Of a stretch of DNA of 64,000 nt, positions 12,505-20,897 are shown piece by piece. Source of the stretch: Pseudomonadota bacterium (GTDB taxonomy: Bacteria; Desulfobacterota; Desulfobulbia; Desulfobulbales; JAGXFP01); contig JAHJIQ010000034.1 of assembly GCA_018823285.1 (NCBI GenBank), forward strand, positions 1-64,000, in the 5' to 3' direction. How positions within the stretch are numbered: the first letter of the stretch is position 1; each line of letters opens with the position of its first letter. The notes under the pieces are model-generated. The model did not search any database and was not told where the DNA came from. It saw only the letters and a list, made by a program, of their open reading frames with translations. The translations under genes and the position numbers were made by a program.

Positions 12505-12942
12505 TCAGGCACCGCCACTTTTCAATTTTTCCCGAACCACAGCAAACGTCTGATTAATGGTTTCCGCCAGCCCCTGCAACGGATCGCCATCACGCAGTCT
12601 TATGACCTTATTGAAATTCCCCTCCTGAATCTCCTTCAGATCCTGTTCCATCCGAAAAACCGGACCGGCAACTTTCTGGGGGAGAAATAGAGCGAGAAGC
12701 GTACCGCTGATCAGACTGACAAAGGAACCGGCCAGAATAACAGGAATCAACAGATCACTGACCTTTCTGATTTTTATATGGGCCTCATAGAATGAAGCAC
12801 CAACCTCCTGCTGCGCGTAGAAATAAAGGATCAACGCGGCCACGACAGAGCTTACCACGACAGTCGCCAGTATTCGCTTCAACAGCCATATCTGAAACTT
12901 TTTCTTGACCTGGAGATTCAGCTTTTTTCTTTTATGCTTCAT
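12505..12942 (-). CDS. Small membrane protein with HAMP-like domain
   Basis: This 145-residue protein has a basic N-terminus (MKHKRKKLNLQVKKKFQ), a transmembrane helix at about residues 20-43, a short periplasmic loop, a second helix at about 65-88 and a cytoplasmic C-terminal part. The tail (AGPVFRMEQDLKEIQEGNF ... DPLQGLAETINQTF) resembles the HAMP linker of chemoreceptors and sensor kinases. No kinase, methyl-accepting or DNA-binding domain follows, so it is a stand-alone sensor-like module. Small proteins of this kind occur next to cytochrome genes in related bacteria; their role is unknown. It precedes the cytochrome at 13062-14237 on the same strand, but its own start lies 119 bases downstream of that gene's stop. 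Confidence 0.65.
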   Translation of the reverse strand: MKHKRKKLNLQVKKKFQIWLLKRILATVVVSSVVAALILYFYAQQEVGASFYEAHIKIRKVSDLLIPVILAGSFVSLISGTLLALFLPQKVAGPVFRMEQDLKEIQEGNFNKVIRLRDGDPLQGLAETINQTFAVVREKLKSGGA

Positions 12943-13061
12943 CGTATCTCCCTTAAAATACGCTTGTTCTGAAACCGACCCTCTTCACAGTCAGCTTCCT
13001 TTTGCAAATTGACAGGCTACATTTACCCTCCGGCAAAAGAGGATGTCAACAAGATTAGAGC

Positions 13062-14237
13062 TCACACCATGTCAGCATGGCATCCTAAACAAAGATCCTT
13101 TTTATGAGGTTTCAGCATTCTAAATTGAAGATTTGAAGCATGGGTGGCATGACACGACATGCATGTAATCCTCCCATCGGACAAAGTCGGATACTCGGGC
13201 GGGATCTTCATCCCCCTTTTCGGATAGACATTGATCGGGTGGGAGAGAATTTTTTTGTAATCCGCATGGCAGGAATAACAGATACTTATAGTAGTTACAG
13301 CCTCACTGTTGGTGATCACATGCTTGACAACTTCAGGCCCTTCTTTCCGTCGAGCAGCAGATTGACTGTATTTTCTGGTTTTAAGACCAATCGCAACCAT
13401 TGCCGCCCGGTTGACCGTGACTTTCAAGGAATAACCATTGCCATTTCTGAATAATTCACCTGATATCTCCATTTCCCCGCCACTTTGAGCATCACTTTCG
13501 GCCATAATGTCTCGATCGGAGAATGTCTTATCTGTGGAAAAAGCAAAGGTCTTCGATTCGGATCGGTTACCTGACATATCTTCGGAAACAACCGCGAATT
13601 TATAATCCCGATTCGCCTTGATACCAGTCAGTGAAACCTCATGAACCCTGGCAAACTGGCGATCAAGAGGAGACTGCTGGCTTAAATCGTTTAATCCGTA
13701 CAAAACCTTGGAACTGGCTGGTTTATCCGTCTCCCAGCCAACAGTCGCCGACAGGAATATGCCTTTACTCACTTCCAAAACCTTAACATTAGTAATGACC
13801 GGTGGATTCTGGCTGCTACTCGTAACCTGATCCAGTTCCTCAAGGGAAGGCACGGAAACCTCTTTGGTTACAACACCCTTTTGTCCAGATCTTGCCTCCA
13901 GATGAATCAAGTCCCCCTTTGTGCTGGCCTCAAGATCAAACCAGTGGGTCTTTGCAGGCGTGCGATTTCTACTCAGCCATTTAATATCCGGACTTTCGAT
14001 TTTACGATCAATGTTATTGTCAAGCCTGGCATCTGCAGCGTGGCATTTTTCACACTGTTTCTCACTGAAAGGGAGATGGATGAATCTCTTGCCGATAGCA
14101 TCTTGCCAGATATCGTCATGGCAGGAAATACATTTTGACCCTTCCTTATCGGACTCTGAATACTCCGCTGAAGCGTAACCGATTAGCCCAAAAGCCAGGG
14201 CAATAATGATCGCCCAACCGAAGAATTTTCTGTCCAT
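13062..14237 (-). CDS. Pentaheme c-type cytochrome with fibronectin type III domain
   Basis: The 391-residue exported protein begins with a signal peptide (MDRKFFGWAIII ... YASA). The start at 14237 is chosen because GGGAG lies just ahead of it; an ATG five codons earlier lacks a ribosome site. It has five CXXCH heme sites: two near the N-terminus (about residues 36 and 62) and three in the C-terminal quarter (about 320, 359 and 383). Between them, residues about 146-236 form a fibronectin type III-like beta domain (SKVLYGLND, GIKANRDYKFAVVSEDMSGN). That beta-sandwich inserted between heme clusters suggests docking to a partner protein or surface. A periplasmic or outer-surface electron carrier is the likely role; the partner is unknown. 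Confidence 0.85.
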   Translation of the reverse strand: MDRKFFGWAIIIALAFGLIGYASAEYSESDKEGSKCISCHDDIWQDAIGKRFIHLPFSEKQCEKCHAADARLDNNIDRKIESPDIKWLSRNRTPAKTHWFDLEASTKGDLIHLEARSGQKGVVTKEVSVPSLEELDQVTSSSQNPPVITNVKVLEVSKGIFLSATVGWETDKPASSKVLYGLNDLSQQSPLDRQFARVHEVSLTGIKANRDYKFAVVSEDMSGNRSESKTFAFSTDKTFSDRDIMAESDAQSGGEMEISGELFRNGNGYSLKVTVNRAAMVAIGLKTRKYSQSAARRKEGPEVVKHVITNSEAVTTISICYSCHADYKKILSHPINVYPKRGMKIPPEYPTLSDGRITCMSCHATHASNLQFRMLKPHKKDLCLGCHADMV

Positions 14238-14590
14238 TTTTCTCCCTGCCATGCTAATACAGTGCCATTAGAACTTTACAGATCCTCAAAAAGCCTGTTA
14301 TACGCATCGGCGTTAAACAAGCAACATTGACATGAAGACACTATGATGGATAAATACAGAGTCTCGGAAGAAACCTCTCGATCAATTCCATCTCCCGGTT
14401 GTTGAAACAACTCACTCTTTCCCATGTCATCAAGTTTGCAATGAAGGATTATACCACACCATTTTACGGGCAAGAAAGAATTTATTTTTACCGCCCGCTC
14501 TCACTCGTCATAGCGCCAAACAAAAAGGCCCCGGCCGAAATAACACGGCAGGGGCCTATCGATAGCATATAAAAGAACTTACTCTAGAAC
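14238..14590. other. Intergenic region between cytochrome and OB-fold lipoprotein genes
   Basis: The 353 bases hold the terminator of the upstream lipoprotein gene (14522-14556) and presumably the promoter of the cytochrome gene. I see no supported coding sequence and no clear promoter consensus. Confidence 0.5.
14522..14556 (-). terminator. Rho-independent terminator of the OB-fold lipoprotein gene
   Basis: On the minus strand the stem GGCCCCTGCCG / CGGCCGGGGCC (with one unpaired base) is followed by TTTTT. It lies 35 bases downstream of the stop codon at 14591. Confidence 0.85.
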
Positions 14591-15337
14591 TTACTCTACG
14601 GTAACTTCAGCGTCTTCCACGATCACATCATAACGGTAACCGGAACCAAAATCCTTATCGGCCGCAACCACTCCTTTAGCGAGAACCTTATCGCCAACAC
14701 TGACGGTTGCCATGGTCGTTACCACGAGGTCGTCAGTACCTTGCGCTCCGGTCCCATCCTTGACATGGAGCCAGTTCTTGCCCATGATCCCGCTCATAAA
14801 TTTAACAACTTTTCCTCTTAACACAATTTCCTTGCCATTCAAATCAACCCTTCCGGCAAAGACTTCTTCGACTGTCTTCCCACCTTCAGCTCTTGTCACA
14901 TCACTGAAATCGGTTACGACTGCAGCTGCTGCTGTTGGCTTGTTAGCCGGTGCGCCCTGCTGATTAGCACTATCAAATGGCTGATCCGCCCCACCGACCA
15001 TGATTGAGGTGGCAAAAATTATACTGTCAAAGGTCCGATTGAGAGTCTTGCTTTCAAAACCGTTGATCGGGGAACCTTCAGGGACAAAGACCTCGTCTCC
15101 AACCTTCACCACAGTTTTTGGACCGGCAGCCCAGATTTTCTCGGTCCCGGTATCAATTTCCACGTAGGTATATCCGGAAGCATCCATGGTCTCGGTAACT
15201 TTTCCGGAAATACCGGCTTCAGACTTGACCACCTGCGGCTTCGCGCCTTCGGTGGCAGATTTTTCCACGTTGTTTTTACAGCCTGCTGCTACCATCAGCA
15301 ACAATGACAGAATCAAGATTAAAATACTGTTTTTCAC
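14591..15337 (-). CDS. Lipoprotein with OB-fold domains (NrfJ-like)
   Basis: The 248-residue protein starts at GTG 15337, preceded by AAGGAG at good spacing. The signal peptide ends in a lipobox (LLLMVAAGC, cysteine about residue 20), so it is lipid-anchored. Two beta-rich domains follow. The first (GKVTETMDASGYTYVEIDTG ... WAAGP ... VKVGDEVFV) resembles the NrfJ-like fold; the second (GKEIVLRGKVVKF ... NWLHVKDGTG ... DLVVTT ... VLAKGVVAADKDFG) is a bacterial OB-fold of the kind often encoded beside multiheme cytochromes. Its exact function is not known. It is monocistronic, flanked by a strong terminator, and lies between two cytochrome genes. Confidence 0.75.
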   Translation of the reverse strand: MKNSILILILSLLLMVAAGCKNNVEKSATEGAKPQVVKSEAGISGKVTETMDASGYTYVEIDTGTEKIWAAGPKTVVKVGDEVFVPEGSPINGFESKTLNRTFDSIIFATSIMVGGADQPFDSANQQGAPANKPTAAAAVVTDFSDVTRAEGGKTVEEVFAGRVDLNGKEIVLRGKVVKFMSGIMGKNWLHVKDGTGAQGTDDLVVTTMATVSVGDKVLAKGVVAADKDFGSGYRYDVIVEDAEVTVE

Positions 15338-15501
15338 GATCGCTCTCCTTAAAGTGAGTTCAAAATCTGAAAAGTCCTGTTATCAAGTTTGACTCAAGGA
15401 CTTCATTATGCCGCAATACGGACAAGGATGAGAGTATAACATATTGCTGATAACGGTGCCACCACAATGGCACCGGTCCCTTATCCGTCCAGGCATAATC
15501 C

Positions 15502-15531
15502 TTGACAATTCAAGGGTTTTCGTTGTACAAT
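15502..15531 (+). promoter_or_regulatory. Sigma-70-like promoter for the eight-site cytochrome
   Basis: A consensus TTGACA (15502-15507) and TACAAT (15526-15531) are 18 bases apart. Transcription should start about 95 bases before the ATG at 15633. Confidence 0.65.
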
Positions 15532-15632
15532 TTTTACGTTTAGTTGTCTCGCAGACTTCAAAAAATGGCGCTGAATCAATTCTGAAAACACACTTCGTCT
15601 TTTTTGTTTTCAGTACTTAGGGGGGCTGTGTG

Positions 15633-16919
15633 ATGTATACATCCAACAAGATACTGAGATTTTCCGCTATTGCGTTGGCTGCCGCCCTGATTTTTTTCAC
15701 GCCTGTTAACAGCCGGGCGGCCGAAGGCCGGCTGGGCAATTACAGCCTGTTGTCCGGCCATGGCGGATACAACACCGTCGGCAAGGGAGTTTTGCGGCTG
15801 GCTGGCTACGCTGCAGGCAACTGCGGCAATTGTCACGAACAGCATGCCAGTGTCGGCGGCACCCCTACTGCCCCCTTCGGCTCCCTGCTCTTCGACACCC
15901 TGACCGGCAACGCCTTATGCAATTTCTGTCACGACAGCACCCAATCCAACGGCGCCGACAATATCGTTCAGCAGATTTCCAAAGGCTATTCTCATGATCC
16001 CGCTTCGACAATCACCACCGTGCTCTGCGTGGATTGCCATGACTCCCATGAAGCGACTCGCGTTACCCACAGCGAAGCAGTTGATGGTAACGCAGTATCG
16101 GGAGCGCTTGCCGGGGTAAGCGGAACCGACCCGGTTTGGATCAATCCGGCAGCGCCGACAGAGGGCGGGGAATCAATCAACAACCCCACTTCCTTGACCC
16201 CCGTCGATCCCGCCACCCTGGAATACCAGATCTGCCTGAAGTGCCATGGCGGGCAATTCGTTACTGAAGGGCTTGCCGATATCGGTCGGCAATTCAATCC
16301 GAACTTTGCGGCGACCCATCCCGTCACCACCTCCGCCTGGAAAAACACCTTCCTCGTGAATAACGCCGCAACCGCAATGAAAGCGCCCTGGCAAACCGCG
16401 GACACCCAGATGTACTGCTCCGACTGTCATGCCGGCGAGACCACCCTCGAACCGGTCGGCCCACATGGGTCAGCAAACATTTACCTTTTAAGAGAGGTTA
16501 TCTCAGGCGCCTCCCCGGACAATCTCTGTGAAACATGCCATAATGTATCCCCTACAAACGGGGGAGCATCTAATTGGGTTTCGGAAAACGCGGCCCTGGG
16601 TTATCCACCTAATCGCGACCACGACTACGGCCCGCATCAATATCCCGCCAACGCCCTCGGCTGTGTCGCCTGCCATGGAGGAGTCGGGGATGCGTCACTC
16701 GAAAGCAGCATCCATGGTGCAAACTACCGAGGGAATGTCAACAATGCCGGAACGGATGTCGGCAGAAGATCACGGACATTTCTGTTCAACAGCTCCTTAA
16801 TCACCAAGATCTACTACACCGACAACAGTAACGGAGAAGCTGCGGACGATGTCCAGGGAAACCGGTACTGCGCGGCCACCTGTCATACCACCGACGGGGG
16901 CATCGGCCATCGGTTCTAA
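15633..16919 (+). CDS. Octaheme-type secreted c-type cytochrome
   Basis: The 428-residue protein has a signal peptide (MYTSNKILRFSAIALAAALIFF ... SRAA). ATG 15633 is preferred over the GTG just before it because the run of six G lies seven bases upstream. Seven CXXCH motifs and one CX3CH motif (CAATCH, near the C-terminus) give eight potential heme sites, widely spaced and separated by loop-rich segments, unlike the dense repeat cytochromes elsewhere in the window. No lipobox or C-terminal anchor is seen, so it is probably soluble in the periplasm or secreted. It is the only plus-strand cytochrome here, has its own strong promoter, and converges with the propeller lipoprotein gene only nine bases away. 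Confidence 0.85.
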   Translation: MYTSNKILRFSAIALAAALIFFTPVNSRAAEGRLGNYSLLSGHGGYNTVGKGVLRLAGYAAGNCGNCHEQHASVGGTPTAPFGSLLFDTLTGNALCNFCHDSTQSNGADNIVQQISKGYSHDPASTITTVLCVDCHDSHEATRVTHSEAVDGNAVSGALAGVSGTDPVWINPAAPTEGGESINNPTSLTPVDPATLEYQICLKCHGGQFVTEGLADIGRQFNPNFAATHPVTTSAWKNTFLVNNAATAMKAPWQTADTQMYCSDCHAGETTLEPVGPHGSANIYLLREVISGASPDNLCETCHNVSPTNGGASNWVSENAALGYPPNRDHDYGPHQYPANALGCVACHGGVGDASLESSIHGANYRGNVNNAGTDVGRRSRTFLFNSSLITKIYYTDNSNGEAADDVQGNRYCAATCHTTDGGIGHRF

Positions 16920-16927
16920 TCGGCGGA

Positions 16928-18388
16928 CTACTGAATTACCACCACCCCCAAGGGTTTTGCGCCGACTTCTACCTTGCCGATCAGACGGTTTGAAGTGAGA
17001 TCAACGATTGCAAGGCTCCCATCACATTCACCAGTTCCGACATACAACAAACGTTGATATTCGGCAACAACCATCTCTCCAGTCACACCTGAAACAGAAA
17101 TCACCTTGTTGGCATTGATTTGACCACCCTTCATGACTGTTACCGACATATCCATCTCATCTGTTAAATATATGTTATTTCCACTACTGACGAACCGGGA
17201 GGGTGAATAGCCCAAAGGAAAACTCTTGACCATCTTCCGCTCATTCAGATCATAAAGAGAAACACTGCTGGTCTCTGTTTCTGCAATATACAGGTAGTTT
17301 TCCCACTCCAGCAAACTGTTCGGCGTTCCGGAGACAACAATTTTTTCCATCACATCGAGGGTTTCCGGATCAAGGAAATAGAGGGTCCTGTCCAGGGTTG
17401 AAGAAACAGCCAGTCTCTCCTGGCTGCCAAGATAGAGAGCAAACACAGGTTTCCGCCCCACTTTCATGCGGGCAAGCATCTGTCCGCTCTTGACATCCAC
17501 TTTCACCAGATTCCCCATGCCATCGAGAATGAATGAACTCAGATAATCGGGCGCCATGATCATATAAATCGGATCTCTCGTCATGGGAATCCGGATCTCT
17601 TCCGACAACTCCAGACTAACAAGATCATAAACCTTGATCGTGGCCTCAGCGGACGCCAGGACAAACAACTTCTTATTCGTCGCATCCGCAACAACATAGG
17701 TCGGCCTGCCTTGAACCGCGATCGCCCCCTGGACCCAGTTCTTGTCTGCCCTGACCACATATACAGTGTCGATATCGGGGCAGGATACGTATACCTTGTT
17801 CGACGCCACTCCGGCGACCAAGAAAGAACCTGCTCTGAAAACCAACGGTTGCGTGCTTTCGGCCTGAAAGGCAGCATCAACATCCCAATTAAGCAGAATC
17901 ACCTCGCTGGCATGGGGAGCAAGCTCCAGTGGATCCGGCAGTTTGATTTCAATCTCCCCCCGGTCAAGCGGTAAACCATGCCTTCCCTCGCCATCAACCT
18001 TCCCCGCATCCGAAATCACCAGTCGCATTCGCTCATATCGGCTGGCCGTAATCACTCTACTCCCCAAAAAAACCTGCCCCTTGCCGATGGTTTCCGAATC
18101 CAGAGTGATAGCCGGCTCGGAAATGGGCACCCAGTTTTCACCTTCGAGGATTTCTACTGCCGCGACGGTCGCCGTGACCCGCGGAACTTCATGCCGTTCA
18201 AGATTCAAGAAGACGGAGACTCTGCCGCCATCCGGTACGGGGGGCATTTCAGGACAAACCTGTCTTAGAGCGGGCCCGGTCCCGGTCAGGCACCCGGGCA
18301 AAAGAAATGCTGTAAATAAACAAACCAAAGCGGTGCTGATAAAAGACAACCAATTGGGTTTACGTGTCCCGTCGGAAAAAGCTTTCAT
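16928..18388 (-). CDS. YVTN-type beta-propeller lipoprotein
   Basis: The 486-residue protein has a long signal peptide ending in a lipobox (FLLPGC, cysteine about residue 33). Residues about 55-195 form a beta-rich domain of unknown type (VSVFLNLERHEVPRVTATV ...). Residues about 205-486 contain seven-bladed propeller repeats of the YVTN kind, such as GRPTYVVADATNKKLFVLA, GYSPSRFVSSGNNIYLTDE and VGAKPLGVVVIQ. Propeller lipoproteins are common partners in extracellular cytochrome loci, where they are thought to scaffold. It follows the OmcS-like gene on the same strand after a 471-base gap with REP-like repeats, so it may be transcribed separately. Confidence 0.8.
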   Translation of the reverse strand: MKAFSDGTRKPNWLSFISTALVCLFTAFLLPGCLTGTGPALRQVCPEMPPVPDGGRVSVFLNLERHEVPRVTATVAAVEILEGENWVPISEPAITLDSETIGKGQVFLGSRVITASRYERMRLVISDAGKVDGEGRHGLPLDRGEIEIKLPDPLELAPHASEVILLNWDVDAAFQAESTQPLVFRAGSFLVAGVASNKVYVSCPDIDTVYVVRADKNWVQGAIAVQGRPTYVVADATNKKLFVLASAEATIKVYDLVSLELSEEIRIPMTRDPIYMIMAPDYLSSFILDGMGNLVKVDVKSGQMLARMKVGRKPVFALYLGSQERLAVSSTLDRTLYFLDPETLDVMEKIVVSGTPNSLLEWENYLYIAETETSSVSLYDLNERKMVKSFPLGYSPSRFVSSGNNIYLTDEMDMSVTVMKGGQINANKVISVSGVTGEMVVAEYQRLLYVGTGECDGSLAIVDLTSNRLIGKVEVGAKPLGVVVIQ

Positions 18389-18668
18389 AACTCCCCTCTC
18401 TATGTTTGGGTCAGGGAAAAACAGCCCTGACCAAGACGATTCTCCCGATCTCCCCGGCCGATCTCATTAGCGGAACGTAAAGGGTAATCAGGGGGCAAAC
18501 CGCAATAACCCCAGGTCTGGGAACAGTTATTCGGCCAGGGCCCGGAAGATTGCCACTGAGCAAAGCTAATTTTAGCAGAAGAAGAAGTCGCAAGTCCAGA
18601 ACGGAACGGCGGGAAAATAATTAAAAAAATCAAGTCGCCGCCCGGACTTTACCGGACCTGCTAAGTTG

Positions 18669-18761
18669 TAGGAGCGGCCTCCTGTGGGAGCGGCCTCCCG
18701 GCCGCGAATGCATTGGATGGCAATTGCCGCCCTGTGTTCGCGGCCGGGAGGCCGCTCCTAC
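18669..18761. repeat. REP-like palindromic element pair (REPIN-like)
   Basis: A perfect 22-base inverted repeat is seen: arm 18687-18708 (begins GGAGCGGCCTCCCGG) and its reverse complement at 18737-18758, with a 28-base loop. Each arm contains an internal palindrome (GCGGCC TCCC GGCCGC). A further partial copy (GGAGCGGCCTCC) lies at 18670-18681. Related copies occur at 33078-33231. This is the layout of REP/REPIN elements mobilised by RAYT-type transposases; no such transposase gene is in the window. Confidence 0.75.
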
Positions 18762-18859
18762 TAGGGAAGAGGCGGCGTTGCCGCCGATGGTCGGCGCCAC
18801 TTGGCTGAGGCATCGCAAGTGTTGGCCGCCCCGGACAATTATAAGTTGAGGCGAGTTGC

Positions 18860-19948
18860 TCAATCTTTGAAGGTATGACAGTCCCCGCAGCCGTTATAGC
18901 CACTGGCGGGCCAGCTTTTATAATCCCATCTGAGACTGCTGTCAAATCGGCTGCCATGGGCTCGGTGACATGTAATACAGGTAATGATGGCGTCACCGGG
19001 AGATTTAAGCACAGTCGATTTCGCGCCACCCGTCAAATCATCACTGGCGACGGGTGTTTCCACCAGATACTGGTTGCCGGCACCGCCGTAGTCCTGATAT
19101 TCCGCGCCAACCGCATCGTTCATATCATAGTCAACCGGATGCCTGATCCACGGAGAGACAAATCCTGGATCACCGACCCCGTTATTTCCGCCGCCGTTAT
19201 GGAAAAATCCGTGGCAAACAGCGCAAAGATGGCTGATGGAGGAGGTGTCCAGATCATTGTCCGCTGACCGGGCAGAACCTCTGTACTGGTTGTGGTTATC
19301 GGCGGCGCTGCTGACGGTGAATTCATAGTCAAGATCCTCAAGACCCACGATCCCGTTCAAAAAACGATAACTGCTGGCAACCGATGCACCGTCGACAGGC
19401 AGAGCAGGGTTCGCGTGATGGGTACGGTACATGGCGGGAATCTGCCCGGCAACCGCCAGGTTGCCATGGCACCCATTCGTACCCGCGCAGGTCAGGGCGG
19501 TAGAAGGCGAGGTGTTATCGAACACCTTGCTTCCGCCGGGAGGAGTTCTTGGACCTTGCGCCACTATTTCTAACCCTTCAACATTGTGCCCCTTGCCGTT
19601 ATCCCCCTGAGAAACCCAGTAAAACGAACCTCCAGCCAGAGTGCCGTTAACGACCCCGGCAGCGCTGGTTCCGGTCGTGCCGTAGTTCGGTTCGCCGGCG
19701 ACATTTGTTACATAGGGCATCGACCCTGCAGTGTTGGTCCCGGAATGACAACCGTAACAGGTGCTGTTCAGCAGGTAATTCTGGACACCAATCCCCCCGG
19801 GTGTGACTTCCAGGCCCCCCGCGCTGTTGTGCATGGTGTGACAGTTGGCGCAAAGCTGTTTCATGTCGTTGGTCCTGCACCAGCCGGAACCCTGTCCGGC
19901 CAAAAAGAACAGAACCAGAATCGCAAACACTACAGCTTTATACCGCAT
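18860..19948 (-). CDS. OmcS-like hexaheme nanowire cytochrome
   Basis: The 362-residue protein has a signal peptide (MRYKAVVFAILVLFFLAGQGSG) and then CANCHTMHNS, the same first heme motif context as OmcS of Geobacter sulfurreducens (CEGCHTMHNS). The following landmarks also match OmcS order: a second CXXCH (CYGCH), a third site, a YRFLNG segment, CAVCHGFFHN followed by WIRHPVDY, CITCHRAHGSRFDSSLRWD, and a terminal CGDCHTFKD. The third site is a non-standard CAGTNGCH (CX5CH). OmcS polymerises into heme-stacked filaments that carry electrons outside the cell; this protein is therefore a candidate filament subunit. It is the distal gene of a run that begins at 32698, and its ribosome site GGGGGAAGG is strong. 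Confidence 0.8.
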   Translation of the reverse strand: MRYKAVVFAILVLFFLAGQGSGWCRTNDMKQLCANCHTMHNSAGGLEVTPGGIGVQNYLLNSTCYGCHSGTNTAGSMPYVTNVAGEPNYGTTGTSAAGVVNGTLAGGSFYWVSQGDNGKGHNVEGLEIVAQGPRTPPGGSKVFDNTSPSTALTCAGTNGCHGNLAVAGQIPAMYRTHHANPALPVDGASVASSYRFLNGIVGLEDLDYEFTVSSAADNHNQYRGSARSADNDLDTSSISHLCAVCHGFFHNGGGNNGVGDPGFVSPWIRHPVDYDMNDAVGAEYQDYGGAGNQYLVETPVASDDLTGGAKSTVLKSPGDAIITCITCHRAHGSRFDSSLRWDYKSWPASGYNGCGDCHTFKD

Positions 19949-19960
19949 AAGCCTTCCCCC

Positions 19961-20896
19961 TTACCGACCGAACACCTCAACCCTGCCATTGCCGGCATCA
20001 ACAATGCAAAGTCTTCCCCACGGATCAAAAAGGATGTCTTCGGGGTAATAAAGTTTACCGCGGGTATGGCCCCGCTCCAGAAAACGGTACTTGAACACTC
20101 CGGATTGGTCAAAAACAGCGATGGAACCATCATGCCGGTCAAGAACATAGAGCAGATTCGCTGCCCCTATCTCAATCGCGTAGGGAAAGGCAAGGTCGCC
20201 GTCAAGTTTTATTTTCCCCGCCGGCACGCCTGCGTCGCTGAATCGGTACACAGCTTTTTCGCTCCGTGCCAATCCCCAGACCTGACCGGACTTAATGGCA
20301 AAGTCGATAAATCCACCGCTGCAATCACTACAGGCAAACACCCGGCCACTCTTAAGGGAGGAATCGAAGACGACAATGTCGCCGGACAATTTATCAAGAA
20401 TATAAAATGATCCATCATGAAGGAGGATTCTGTCCGGATAGATGTCCCGACCGTCTGCTTTAAGGGATTTCGGCTCAAGCTTTTTCCCCTTGAGATCAAT
20501 TTTCGTCAGGGTGTTCCGCCCTTTTTCCACGACCCACAACATGTCCTGGGCATCACGAACCAGAGAAAAAGGCTGGTTCAGGTTGTTACCCGGCTTGAAA
20601 GAGTTGAGATATTTTCCGTTTTTATCATACGAGTGCAGGCTACCCGTTTCGGCATCAGCCACATAATAGCGTTCCCGCTCCTGATCAACAAACATTCCGG
20701 TGGGGAATTTTACCGGCATGTCAGGAATGGATGTTTTCAGGCCGAACTGCCATTTCCATGGGCTAGCGGCCCCGGCCGGCAGAACTCCAACCCCCAGCAA
20801 AAGCAGGATGCACAGCAGGCTCGTGCGAACAAGAGTTCTGCAGCGAGCCTTAAACCCGGTGCCTTGATCGTAAAAAATGGATTTTCCCTGAGTCAT
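19961..20896 (-). CDS. NHL-repeat beta-propeller, exported
   Basis: This 311-residue protein has an extended basic N-region and a hydrophobic signal segment (residues about 24-44, LLCILLLLGVGVLPAGA). The rest forms six NHL-type blades, each with a F(P/A)xGxxxD ... YVxDxxxxxIxxFD core (FPTGMFVDQERERYYVADAE; YYPEDILFDPWGRLCIVDAGNGRVEVF). It starts two bases after the stop of the 16-heme cytochrome and ends 12 bases before the OmcS-like gene. NHL proteins next to filament cytochromes are a recurring arrangement in metal-reducing bacteria and are assumed to help assembly or anchoring. That role is inference here. Confidence 0.8.
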   Translation of the reverse strand: MTQGKSIFYDQGTGFKARCRTLVRTSLLCILLLLGVGVLPAGAASPWKWQFGLKTSIPDMPVKFPTGMFVDQERERYYVADAETGSLHSYDKNGKYLNSFKPGNNLNQPFSLVRDAQDMLWVVEKGRNTLTKIDLKGKKLEPKSLKADGRDIYPDRILLHDGSFYILDKLSGDIVVFDSSLKSGRVFACSDCSGGFIDFAIKSGQVWGLARSEKAVYRFSDAGVPAGKIKLDGDLAFPYAIEIGAANLLYVLDRHDGSIAVFDQSGVFKYRFLERGHTRGKLYYPEDILFDPWGRLCIVDAGNGRVEVFGR

Positions 20897-20897
20897 A

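Noticed and set aside
18669..18761. CRISPR-like repeat
   Set aside because: The arms are inverted, self-palindromic and only one pair with a short loop; no regular direct repeats with unique spacers and no cas genes occur in the window.
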